55,764 bases of DNA, from IMG/VR virus record IMGVR_UViG_3300035145_002852, positions 1 to 55,764 of that record; one strand, given 5' to 3'. Positions 36,701 to 45,500 of this stretch are shown one piece after another. How positions within the stretch are numbered: the first letter of the stretch is position 1; the number at the start of each line of letters is the position of its first letter. The notes below the pieces were generated by a model that was not told the origin of the DNA, searched no databases, and saw nothing but the letters and a program-made list of their open reading frames with translations. The DNA comes from a virus. Both the position numbers and the translations under genes were made by a program.

Positions 36701-37817
36701 ACGCAGGTAGACGATACGCCAAAAAGTTCGTGTCGTTTTCTACCCAATCAGAGGCTACTTTCTCATCCCAAGAATAAGCACCAAAAAGAACAGGAATATT
36801 TCCTCTAGGGTCTACTGTAGGCTGTCCTACACCAAAGAAACAAGCACCCGGCTCTTTTAACAGACGCACTGATCCTAAATTAGGGTCTGCAACAAAATCT
36901 GTAAAAGAAACAGGAAGACCTGCATCTGCCAAATCATTTCTAATAAGCCCTGTTTGCATTTCTCTTAAGTCATACTGACCTGTGAGCTTGCTAGGAAAAA
37001 CAAACTGATCTGTACCTTCATTGAAGATCGAAGGCGAACTTTCTTTGTTTAGTCGTCCTTCCCCTAAGTTGATTGCAGAAATAACCCTTTGAGATATTTC
37101 TGAAACTGAAGTGGCTGTAGTATAAGAGAAATTAGGCACACCTGTAGCCCAATATAAAAGAGCGACAGTCCCCCTATCCGCAGGAAATAAGAAACCTGAA
37201 ATAGTAAAACCTTCGGAAGTGGTTGAAGAAGCCCCCTGATAAGTTACTCTACAATGTCTGAAAGGCTCGTTTACTTGCTCTCTCGCTGAAGCTAGGAAAG
37301 AAGCACCTTCTCCGCCCCCTAGTAACTTTGTGTGATCATAGTTAAAGGTCAAATCCGTACTTGGGTCAGCACCTTCTGAACCATTTGGCGTGGGCTTATT
37401 GTAAGAATATAATAAGGTTTCAACATTTGTATTTCTAAAATAAGTGCTATCTAAAGGAAGAAAGCCAACCGTTACCGTACTGTTTCTATCCCATACTGTG
37501 TTGTCGGCTTGCTTTAGAACCCCCCAATCGGGAGTCCCTGAGATAGTTTTTGTATTACCACCATAGCTATAACTCTTAGCACCTTCTCCAAGGTATGGAG
37601 GCTTCACTTTTACTTGTGAAGCTAGATCGTCTAGGTGTGACTGTACTTCATCTCCGAGATATGTCTCAAAAGGGTTTTCAGCAGAAATCTGCTCCGCATC
37701 ATAGGCGTCTTGAGCCATTTGGACTTGAGTAGAAAGATTACCTTTAGAACCATCTTGGCAGACGGAACTACCTTCTCCTATTTTTATAACCGATTTTGGA
37801 TTATTCTTACTAGGCAT
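33780..37817 (-). CDS. Large virion protein (1345 aa)
   Basis: ATG behind a strong AAGGAG site, 13 bp after the 1071-aa gene. The N-terminus is polar and probably helical (TQVQMAQDAYDAEQI near residues 29-43); the rest is Ser/Asn/Gly/Tyr-rich and beta-like. Near residue 790 there is a more ordered block (AFAIFRYDPEGFRVYISLDL). No domain is recognised. It belongs to the group of very large proteins downstream of the baseplate wedge genes and most likely contributes to a fibre or baseplate rim; this is inference from company and composition. Confidence 0.65.
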   Translation of the reverse strand: MPSKNNPKSVIKIGEGSSVCQDGSKGNLSTQVQMAQDAYDAEQISAENPFETYLGDEVQSHLDDLASQVKVKPPYLGEGAKSYSYGGNTKTISGTPDWGVLKQADNTVWDRNSTVTVGFLPLDSTYFRNTNVETLLYSYNKPTPNGSEGADPSTDLTFNYDHTKLLGGGEGASFLASAREQVNEPFRHCRVTYQGASSTTSEGFTISGFLFPADRGTVALLYWATGVPNFSYTTATSVSEISQRVISAINLGEGRLNKESSPSIFNEGTDQFVFPSKLTGQYDLREMQTGLIRNDLADAGLPVSFTDFVADPNLGSVRLLKEPGACFFGVGQPTVDPRGNIPVLFGAYSWDEKVASDWVENDTNFLAYRLPALQDYSPSGLKTPNEHRERFFQVIQPASVSSDFDTAGDYVTFGDDYYTYQVARYRHVVSYEELDLTATSKGSFALVHFKKEDTFERLVRDGISPSEDDLYSVSFFNLLEGEDVANIVSDGEDYNEYGIPVLAPKNKDASSNTILKPNVFVRSRSSADKLQGSTSRTHITHKNEDADSSADLRFKVGDAYFTTISGVKYILPTRDKSKKSSDVVFLSESYNKILNKVSLVGDVHLSDFSIPRYFSSKTSASKKYNEPSSPFVLNFSAYSSDSNLFVEEPSLKEISTGKQLVTLGWDDIKADMSAYNPTVAGTYFDVNVIPQGDTGLCTFTTQGNISVMYKSPLYHYDGLGYADVLQPSYTPSNLNDGHQTSNFLYHSSRLVSLIQNANTSLFYFHFSYLAGARNADQAFAIFRYDPEGFRVYISLDLTDDRIELCSGENKIGGGGAFPSYPIYRPKINTEAPQRNAFGSEDATALLVGGETYYVEAQSGFAANLFDYSVVGTSYDVDYATDVATNFSGAYGNSAEFNNRSAGYGISAILTTESGSASIDPNIILDTRSKLHHGYDLHEVSKDVDPSLPTYGNFTQNQRGIISAMSLGTSPVLSNMLIFPNDVAPLTTLFTPRKDTQERFLDESYRLSVLFEGIEDQQNIQGPGLPQGSRVNLLRVRDDVFATSVHGGAGYLRNSHHWDWCVFTNNSPFYDGNGNLYNKEGEAQVSGLPSLALAPLNGGEYGVPRRGLLRLPILNYQVDTYFPNETYDPSWTTGAMGEVGLYYRQPDYNHGVGGTYYNREFSYSRAFDVEFSRSGTVENMKGTSRFQMRVLGLSFSDFAFKSDRGVSIYVKIPGLTAWLDVGRANNQGVSKQHISKDGSGCLISEREGFTVKENVYFTDLTLELGPLATFAKNSTGECPVLVKVSFKGLGMEGYDNSMKLDFEPGVNPPAMSTEYYPVVLRRGLVGLEILRMSNGKNYDEDEVVYV

Positions 37818-37830
37818 CTTGGACTACTCC

Positions 37831-40800
37831 TTACGACTGCACATCAATCGTTGATATTTTTCTTTGCTTATTTAATACTCTTCCTTGCGTTCTATACACA
37901 CAAGCCACAGTGTCATCGTCACTGTCTAAAAGTGCGACATAGTTAGAACGAGAAGGGTCAGAGATACCTGTATCAAGAGCCTCAGATACTCTTGAAATAA
38001 CGACTAGAACTACTTCTCCTCTATTGAAGTGACCACTAGAAGATGCTTTCACCAACCCCAATAAACAAGTAGCATTCTTGTGCCTAATATTATCGCCAAG
38101 CTTTCTAGCGTAAGTGCTCGGCATGTAAGAGTTTGATTGTACTCTCCGATACACCACTCTCTTACCCATATCCATTTGAACGCCCTCAAACAAAAACACG
38201 TCTGTTTGATCCATAGGGACGAGTGCATTCTGATTTAAGAGTCCTGTGTTAACATCGAAGTCTTCTAAAGAAATAAAACAGCTCCCAAGCAAATCCGCTT
38301 CTGAAAATACCAAGTCAGGATTTACACCGATCTGCTCAAAAGGAGCTAAAAAGGGGTACGCATCTTCTGTAGAAGATGCACCTTTAGTGATCGACCATAC
38401 TTTATCTGAAATAATGATTGGTTGTATTTCTAAACTAAGATCAGCATTGGTAGGTGTGGCTTTTGACCCACAGGTCTGAGGTGAAACGGAGCGGTAGTAG
38501 CAAGCGATCTGATAACCACTAGCCCCGTAGTTAGAAACAGGCATTCTAGGATAAGAAGCCACCTCAACTAACGCAGTTTGTGCGATTGGGGTCAAAAACT
38601 TTAAGTATGTGTCACTAGAACCAAACTTAGAGGAGTTTAAATCTAAGGGGATCACAAAGTTATCACTGAGGCGAGTCACGGTAGGTTCAAAACCATTTGA
38701 AAAGTGTACTCTCCAAGGAAGACGAACTCCAAATACACTTTCAGAAATAAACTCTGAAGTAATAAGCTCCCCCACTAGCTCAACTCCAACCTCACGACTT
38801 CCTTCTCTATAGAAAATCTCAGGAGGACGATCTACATGAAATGCGTCTATTTGCTTTTGGTCTCTCCTATATTCCAATACCGGTCCTGTAGGGTAGACTG
38901 TTGTGTCTCCTTGGATTGCTTCACTTAAAGGTGTCGCAGAAGTCCCTTGTTTAGCAGGGTACTCCACAAGAAGTGTGACGAAAAGGCTTCGATCTGAACC
39001 TAGATCACCGTCATTCGTATTTCCAACAATCTGAGTGCCTGTAGTCCCTAAGTTTATGGCAGTGTTATTTCTGTCTAAAATAATAGAAATACTGTCAGTA
39101 CCTAACCCTGAGACTCTTTTTATTTGGACGCTAGTGTCTATTTCTGAAGCACTGTTTCCATCGTCGTGCCAACACTCCAAAACATCTATAATATATGTCC
39201 CTGTAGGAGCACAGTCTGCAAAGCTCAAACCTGGTCTTGAAGGTGCGTCCCAATATCTGAACTTTGAGCTGGCTTCTAACGAAGTTAGATCGAAAGAAAT
39301 AACATCACCATCATACCAACCATTTACACCGTTCTTAGTTACAGATAGAACCCCACTGTAATTTTGAGACACATCATACTTAATCTCAAAAATAACACGC
39401 TCTAAAGAAGGAGTGTTACTAAATCTCCTAGAAATATGGTCGAAGTCTCTTATGTATGTGCCTCTTTGAGTCGTATTTCCTACGCCCCCATTCGCAACAG
39501 ACCTTCCTATTTCTTCACACACGATGGGTTTTGTAGAAATACCCCCACTTGCATTGGCGAGCGGTCTGAAATCAGAGGAATCTATAGCCCAAGTCTCGTT
39601 CCTGTTGTCTAAAAGAAGTTGAAACTGCCTCACTAACTCTGAAGCATAGTCAAAACCATGTGGGAATACCGTAGTCCTCAAATCTAAAATATCTTGAGGA
39701 TAGATAAGGTCACTAAACTGACCATCAGGTCTATCTGAAATACCTGCACCAACTGAAATAATCGTGTCTGAAATTAAAGCATTGTTAGAAGTACCAGTAT
39801 GGGTAGACAACAAAGCGTTGTTCGCATAGTGCTCAGGATCAAAAGCACCTTGAGTTCTTCGGAACACATAACAAATAGGAATAGCGTAGACATAACCATC
39901 TACAGTACCTAAAGCAGTGGAGCTTTCTTCAGTCCCATCTCCACAATAAAATAGACCGGAGTCAACAAAAGGATAAGAGTTTGTCTCCCCATCTGCTCTA
40001 ACAATGTCTGTCCCATTTGCCTTGGAGAAATAGTAGCCAGCTTGTGGTACTGTCTTACCCCCTTGAGCTAAGACATTGATGTTATCAAACCCATAGAACT
40101 GAGTCTTTGGGTTGATACCATCGGGGTGGGACTGCCCTTCTCCGTTATAATCCAAAGAAAACACTCTGAAGCGATATTGTATCTGAACTCTTTTAGTGGT
40201 TTCTTCAGCCACAAAACTATCGAGAATATCTGAAGCCAAATAGAGAGTCGGGTCTGCTTGAGTGTTGCCATTTGGGTACAGACTTGTAGGGTTTGGCATA
40301 CCCTGCCCATTCGTACCTCCCGAGGGGGATTTCACATTAACGTCCCCTGCTGTGGTGATAACAACATTATTAGAAGAAGCACCTCCACCAATAGTGATAA
40401 AAATGAACTCTGTTCCGTTTGTCTCTGCTTCTATAGGCAAACCAAGCGTATTAGACGTGCTTTGTAGATTGATCGCATCTCTAATATTTCTTGCCGTTTC
40501 AGGGATAGTAGCACCTATTTGAAAATCTACTCCTACAGCTAAAGTTACAAACCCTCCACCAACATTTGAGGTTCCATCGAAGTAAACGTCCCCCATGCTA
40601 TTAGACATTAATCTTAACATCGCAGTTGCAGGTGAACTAGGAGAAACCAATTGTTTCCACACTTCAAGAAATACGAAGTCTGTTCTTTTAGAGTCTGGCG
40701 GTGATCCATTAACTGTAGGGGCAGGCAAAGTAATCACATTAGAAGCAGTAGTTGAATTTGAGCCTGTTACAACGATTTCTTCTCCTGAAATATACGCAGA

Positions 40801-41046
40801 AAAAGACTTGATTGAGAAAGTGTTTGGAGTCTCACCGAAAACAAAATTAAACTCTGAAGGTTCTCTAGGGTAGACAGAAACAACCCCCGAAGCAGTAGTG
40901 TTGTATTTGACTCCTTTAGATATGTCTTGGCTAAGATTAAGTTCGCTATCTAAAACAGGCTTCCCATCTTGAAATACCACACTGTCCCAAGAACGATCTA
41001 AAACAGGCAAACTTCTTGTCGTTGAGGGTAAATATTTAACAGACAT
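37831..41046 (-). CDS. Tail/baseplate-associated protein (1071 aa), GKPxLDSELN family with inserted domain
   Basis: Very strong AAGGAGG site before the ATG. FQDGKPVLDSELNL lies at residues 25-38, exactly the position of the matching block in the 1723-aa protein; RTDFVFLEVWKQLVSP (121-136), LYPNGNTQ, ETTKRVQIQYRFRV and LGTVDGYVYAIPICYVFRR follow in the same order. The difference is an extra ~110 residues (about 138-252) between LVSP and LYPNG, containing ARNIRDAINL and NNVVITTAGDV. These resemble a small beta domain found inserted in phage and flagellar proteins. The rest is beta-like. Probably a baseplate or fibre-network component paralogous to the 1723-aa protein. Confidence 0.72.
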   Translation of the reverse strand: MSVKYLPSTTRSLPVLDRSWDSVVFQDGKPVLDSELNLSQDISKGVKYNTTASGVVSVYPREPSEFNFVFGETPNTFSIKSFSAYISGEEIVVTGSNSTTASNVITLPAPTVNGSPPDSKRTDFVFLEVWKQLVSPSSPATAMLRLMSNSMGDVYFDGTSNVGGGFVTLAVGVDFQIGATIPETARNIRDAINLQSTSNTLGLPIEAETNGTEFIFITIGGGASSNNVVITTAGDVNVKSPSGGTNGQGMPNPTSLYPNGNTQADPTLYLASDILDSFVAEETTKRVQIQYRFRVFSLDYNGEGQSHPDGINPKTQFYGFDNINVLAQGGKTVPQAGYYFSKANGTDIVRADGETNSYPFVDSGLFYCGDGTEESSTALGTVDGYVYAIPICYVFRRTQGAFDPEHYANNALLSTHTGTSNNALISDTIISVGAGISDRPDGQFSDLIYPQDILDLRTTVFPHGFDYASELVRQFQLLLDNRNETWAIDSSDFRPLANASGGISTKPIVCEEIGRSVANGGVGNTTQRGTYIRDFDHISRRFSNTPSLERVIFEIKYDVSQNYSGVLSVTKNGVNGWYDGDVISFDLTSLEASSKFRYWDAPSRPGLSFADCAPTGTYIIDVLECWHDDGNSASEIDTSVQIKRVSGLGTDSISIILDRNNTAINLGTTGTQIVGNTNDGDLGSDRSLFVTLLVEYPAKQGTSATPLSEAIQGDTTVYPTGPVLEYRRDQKQIDAFHVDRPPEIFYREGSREVGVELVGELITSEFISESVFGVRLPWRVHFSNGFEPTVTRLSDNFVIPLDLNSSKFGSSDTYLKFLTPIAQTALVEVASYPRMPVSNYGASGYQIACYYRSVSPQTCGSKATPTNADLSLEIQPIIISDKVWSITKGASSTEDAYPFLAPFEQIGVNPDLVFSEADLLGSCFISLEDFDVNTGLLNQNALVPMDQTDVFLFEGVQMDMGKRVVYRRVQSNSYMPSTYARKLGDNIRHKNATCLLGLVKASSSGHFNRGEVVLVVISRVSEALDTGISDPSRSNYVALLDSDDDTVACVYRTQGRVLNKQRKISTIDVQS

Positions 41047-41058
41047 TTACACACCTCC

Positions 41059-41670
41059 TTAAAAAGTCAAACGCCAAGTTATCGCAAGCACCGAACCCTG
41101 TGGCTTATTGATTACTGGAAACGTCAAGTAATTAACGAGAATATCGTAAGCTCTCAAGTCTCTTTCTGTGTCTCGATCTTGAGGGTCTTGGTCATTAATC
41201 ACAGAAGGAGAAGAGGGAGATACTAGACCCATTTCATTCAACCCACTGTTAGCCTCATTCTCTGAGAAAACAGTAGTAAAATCAATAACATTGGTCGGAA
41301 CGTCGGACACAGAGCCATCTGGCTTTCGGTAAACTACAGCGGAGAAGTCTTTTCTTTCTACTTCAACATTCAAGCGTCTTTGTCTGTCTGTAGCAATATC
41401 GGGAGAACTAGCGTCTCCGTTAGCTCCATTTCCTACAGCTAACTTCTTTAGACCACCCACACCTGCTTCACCCTTAAAAAGCATCGCCGCTAAAACACCA
41501 CCATCAAGAGTATAGATGTTTTTTTTATCTACGACTATTTCTTCTCTGCCGTCTGCATATGAAAGCGTAGCCTTCACTTCCCCCAATACAGAGACACCCG
41601 TTTCTCTGAAGTTAAACCCAAAACCTAGCCCTGTTGTAGCAGGTGCAGAAATAAAGTCTTTATTTTTCAT
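41059..41670 (-). CDS. Probable baseplate/tail structural protein (203 aa)
   Basis: ATG preceded by AAGGAGG. The layout is typical of small phage tail proteins: an early strand pair, a LKKLAVGNGA phrase (~residue 80), RRLNVEVERK, VIDFTTVFSE and LNEMGLV, ending ITWRLTF. The same order (AVGTN, then FTTTFGTGEGNIEISEIALW, then EVSYTITF) appears in the adjacent 251-aa protein, so the two look distantly related. A baseplate or tail-tip role is inferred. It ends 12 bp before the 1071-aa gene. Confidence 0.6.
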   Translation of the reverse strand: MKNKDFISAPATTGLGFGFNFRETGVSVLGEVKATLSYADGREEIVVDKKNIYTLDGGVLAAMLFKGEAGVGGLKKLAVGNGANGDASSPDIATDRQRRLNVEVERKDFSAVVYRKPDGSVSDVPTNVIDFTTVFSENEANSGLNEMGLVSPSSPSVINDQDPQDRDTERDLRAYDILVNYLTFPVINKPQGSVLAITWRLTF

Positions 41671-41689
41671 CTAGTCCTCCTTATCGGGG

Positions 41690-41722
41690 TTATGTGTTGG
41701 AGTTTATTTTACCAACACATAA
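41690..41722 (-). promoter_or_regulatory. 11-bp perfect stem-loop in the spacer before the 203-aa gene
   Basis: TTATGTGTTGG (41690-41700) and CCAACACATAA (41712-41722) form a perfect 11-bp stem with an 11-nt AT-rich loop. On the minus strand it lies about 5 nt upstream of the AAGGAGG site of the 203-aa gene. There is no T-run after it. It may protect or process the mRNA, or partly occlude initiation. Confidence 0.5.
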
Positions 41723-41758
41723 ATCAACAACAAGAAAGAATAGAAAGACTATTACATT

Positions 41759-42514
41759 TTAAGTCCCAAAGGTAATCGTGTAAGACACCTCTAAAGTACC
41801 GTCATTGGTCTTAGAAATAGTGTTAGCTAAGACTCTGCGAGCAAACATTCTCATGTTTGTTGTAGAATTGGGGTAGTTTCTTGACGCTGTGTTTGTGTTA
41901 GCTACAAAACCATTTGCGTCAATGTTCTGACCTGCTGTCCAAAGAGCTATTTCTGAAATCTCAATGTTACCTTCACCCGTACCGAACGTAGTCGTGAACT
42001 TAAGTTTCTTAGCCTCTGTATAATCGAAAGAGTCGATCTTCCTGCAATACTTAGCATCGTTTGCACTATCGTCCCCTGCTTGAAGGGGGTCAAATGAAGA
42101 ATCAACCATCGTGTATTGGTATGTAGGTTCAGTTACATCTTGGTTAGCATTGGAGTGTGCTCCACCTTGTCCCGTATTGCCTGTGTTTGTCCCAACTGCA
42201 ATCCAACCAATCATATTAATATGATTACTCTGATTTATGTTCGACAGCCCCGAAGAGCCTACAGGACCCATATAGTCAAAGCCTGTGGGATAAACAGAGT
42301 CGTCGGTATATTGTCTGCTGTCGGTTGTTGGTCGTATCGCACCTCTATCAGGAGCTGAAAAAGGGGTTGCATTAGTTCCAACCATAGGTGAGAGACAGTC
42401 CATAAGAATGTTGTTACTCATCTCTGTGAGAGAGTTCTCACCTTCTTCGATTTGAACAATCTCTCCTTCTCTATTTCGGAGGACACATTTAACATAGCCT
42501 TTGATTTTCAACAT
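41759..42514 (-). CDS. Probable baseplate/tail structural protein (251 aa)
   Basis: ATG behind AAGGAG. It starts with a strand-rich segment (KIKGYVKCVLRNREGEIVQIEEGEN), has WIAVGTNTGNTGQGG near residue 108, FTTTFGTGEGNIEISEIALW near 173-192, and ends ARRVLANTISKTNDGTLEVSYTITF. The GNIEISEIALW plus ITF ending is typical of small tail or baseplate proteins repeated in phage operons, and it resembles the neighbouring 203-aa protein. Function is inferred from this pattern and from position after the 1628-aa protein. Confidence 0.6.
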   Translation of the reverse strand: MLKIKGYVKCVLRNREGEIVQIEEGENSLTEMSNNILMDCLSPMVGTNATPFSAPDRGAIRPTTDSRQYTDDSVYPTGFDYMGPVGSSGLSNINQSNHINMIGWIAVGTNTGNTGQGGAHSNANQDVTEPTYQYTMVDSSFDPLQAGDDSANDAKYCRKIDSFDYTEAKKLKFTTTFGTGEGNIEISEIALWTAGQNIDANGFVANTNTASRNYPNSTTNMRMFARRVLANTISKTNDGTLEVSYTITFGT

Positions 42515-42559
42515 AACAATCTCCTTTTGGGAATGAAATGAGTATAAAAGATTAAAAAA

Positions 42560-45500
42560 TCACTTAATGTATATCTTACCATCCTGTCGGATGTAGAATA
42601 GGAAAGAATTGGAGTTGTTAGTTAACGTATTGAAGTTAACTACAGGTGGGGGGTTAGCAGCGGTGTAAGCAGTGTACGAGTCTGAATAAAGTCGTGTCTC
42701 TAAGTGGATAGAAATCTTAGAGGGGTCTGACACTGTGATGTGGTAGTGTTTATGAGAATGAATCCAAAACTCTATTGGTGCATTGTGGTCTGTGAAAGGA
42801 GATAGAGTATTCTTAAGAGTTATTGTACGAGTCCCTGAAGACTCTGTATCTGGGAAATCCGTAGATGTGTAGCCATTTATTTCATGGGGGAATAACTCGC
42901 TACTGTACGAAGGCACATTGTATGAATTACTTGATGTTGCAATTCTTTCTTCAATAGAAATAGATTCGTCGCTATTAGAATTCCAACTAATAAACAGACC
43001 TAAGTACAATACGACAGGCGTACCTCCCTGATTAGGTGTGGTGTCTTCTACTGGAATAGGTGGATAAATCTGAGTGTGGTCTATAGGAGCATTAGTTAAG
43101 TTTGTAACTCTCTCCATAGGTAATCTTGCAGGATGGGTGTTGTAAGGGTTATAGAAAGATAAGGAAGAAGCAACGCCATTTATTCTTGTGTCGTAGTGTG
43201 GTGTAGTTTCAAACTTCCAAACTCTTGTTTCTGTGGTAAGAATATTAAAATGATTAGTACCTGGAAGGGAAGACAATATAAATTGAGTGGTGTTTGTCGT
43301 AGACTCCCACAATTCTACATAGTTACCTCTCAACTCACCCATGTTGTCTTGAGTATCGCTCGTACCTAAGTTGAAAGAGCTAGGCGACTTAAACACCATC
43401 TGCATGGAAACTCTGAAGTTCATGGGTAGGAGATTAAAAGCGGCGTCTGAATCATTCTCCCCTTGAGAAGTAATAAGCATATAATAAGTTTCGTTGAGTA
43501 GTATTGGGTTTGAAGAGTCATTTCCCACATACAAATCTATCACATGATTGTTAGAATATTGTTCATTAATATAGACGTTCGCACCACTACCAGACTCTAT
43601 AACTTGATCTCCCCCTATAGAAGAGAGCTTGAAGTCATTACCAATATTGGAAGACCAAGTTGGATTTCTTATCTCAAAAGAAGGGGTTTGATTAGAGTTA
43701 GAAGTTTGTCCCGAAGCCACAATTTCAGGGTAATCAAGTTTGTAGTATGGACCGTTAAGGTTTTGTTCTTCAGGAACCCTATAGATTGTGATATTAAAAT
43801 CGTAATCTGCCATCCTCTCGTCCATTTGGACTGAAAGAATAAGAGTTGGAGCGTAATCCAAATCTATTTCTTGGTCTGTAACTGAAACTACATCTTGTTG
43901 CAGAGCATCGGGCAAATAATATCTAAATTCAGCACTAGCACCATCATCTTGAAGGCTTACAACGTCATCTACGGTAGATTCAGGAACTGGTAAGAATTGA
44001 AGTTGTGCATTTACAACTCCTTCAGAAATATTTAGATCGTCTGTTTCTGAGACAGGGTTGTATTGGTAAGAAACCAAATCACTCTCATTCATCGCATCAG
44101 AAATAGTTAGAGTGTCTGTTTCTGAGATAGGGTTGAACTGATAAGAGGTTAAATCACTCTCATTCATCACATCAGAAATAGTTAGAGTGTCTGTTTCTGA
44201 GATAGGATTGAACTGATAAGAAACCAAATCGCTCTCATTCATCACATCAGAAATAACTACAGTATCTGTTTCAGAGATGGGGTTGAATTGATAAGTGACC
44301 AAATCGCTCTCATTCATCACATCAGAAATAACTACAGTATCTGTGAGGAACTCATCTGTTGTGAATCTATAATCCGTCTCAACGGGTTCATCTGTGTTAG
44401 ATACTATGTCTGACACATCCTCGTCGGAAGGTGTGTATAAATACTCCGTACCGAGAGGCTCTATGTCTGAGATTGAGACACCATCTTCGAGGTTTTCAGA
44501 AATTGTGAAGGTAAACTCAGTGTCGATAAGCTCATCAGAAACTAAAACCGTGTCCAACACATCCTCGTCAGAAGGTGTTAGCAAGTACAAAGTGTCAAGA
44601 GGGTCTAAATCTGAGATTGATACGCCATCTTCGAGGTTTTCCCCTAAAAGAAAATTCCCACCAATCACTAAAGGATTGTCTTGGATTAGAGGAACTTCGT
44701 CTTCAAGAGAAAGGTTGAACTCTAAAGAAACACCGTCATCATTGATGTTTAGTACATCACCGACATCTTGGTGGTCTTTGAAAGAAATAAGAGGTATTTC
44801 TTGGTCAGCATCATTGATGTTGACTTGATCTTCTAAGAACACACCGAAAAAGAATCGTGAAAGAAGATCAATGTCTTCCTTGGGGATTAGTTTTATTCTT
44901 AGCCCTTCACTTTCAAGCACTTCACGCCTGTTTAGAACACTCCGTATCCCAATAAGAGTGTTAGAAGTGTTTGTCATCAGAGAGGGGCGAACTACTTTAA
45001 CTGTGGGCTTAATCGCTTTTATGTTTCTAATAAAAGGATGTCCTTTTATTTCTAGCCGAGTCAGATCGTCTTCGTAGAAAATCTCCTCTGCCACCACCCC
45101 TTCAGATGTTATTTCTTTGTGGTATAAGTCTAGTCTTTGTTCGTCTTCCGCAAAATCTGAAGAATCTAGTACTCTTCCTTGTGGATTTCGCATGATGTCT
45201 TCGGGAAAAGACGTAGTTTCTCGAATACTCTTCTCAGGGAAATCAAAAGGAGCTTGCCCTTCGCTGAGGACATTTCCTTTTGCCCAAGTAGATTTCTTGT
45301 ACGGGTTAGTGGAAATCGAAGTGACTGTAACTTCAAGACCTTCTTCCGCTCCAAAAACCTTCAAACCTCTAGGCGTGATCTCATATAGATACTCTCTCAA
45401 GTCTGAATCTAAAACCGAAACGATAAAGTCAGGTCTGAAGCCTAGAGCGTTGAAAGAGACAACACCTCCAAAAACACTTAAAGTCTTTCTTGCATAGTCT

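Noticed and set aside
44045-44641. Regular repeats that could suggest a CRISPR array
   Set aside because: Units are 75 and 144 bp, adjacent, without unique spacers, and translate in frame as protein repeats.
44394-44828. 144-codon plus-strand frame opposite the repeat region
   Set aside because: Its own repeats are only the mirror of the acidic repeat in the minus-strand gene; no independent coding evidence.
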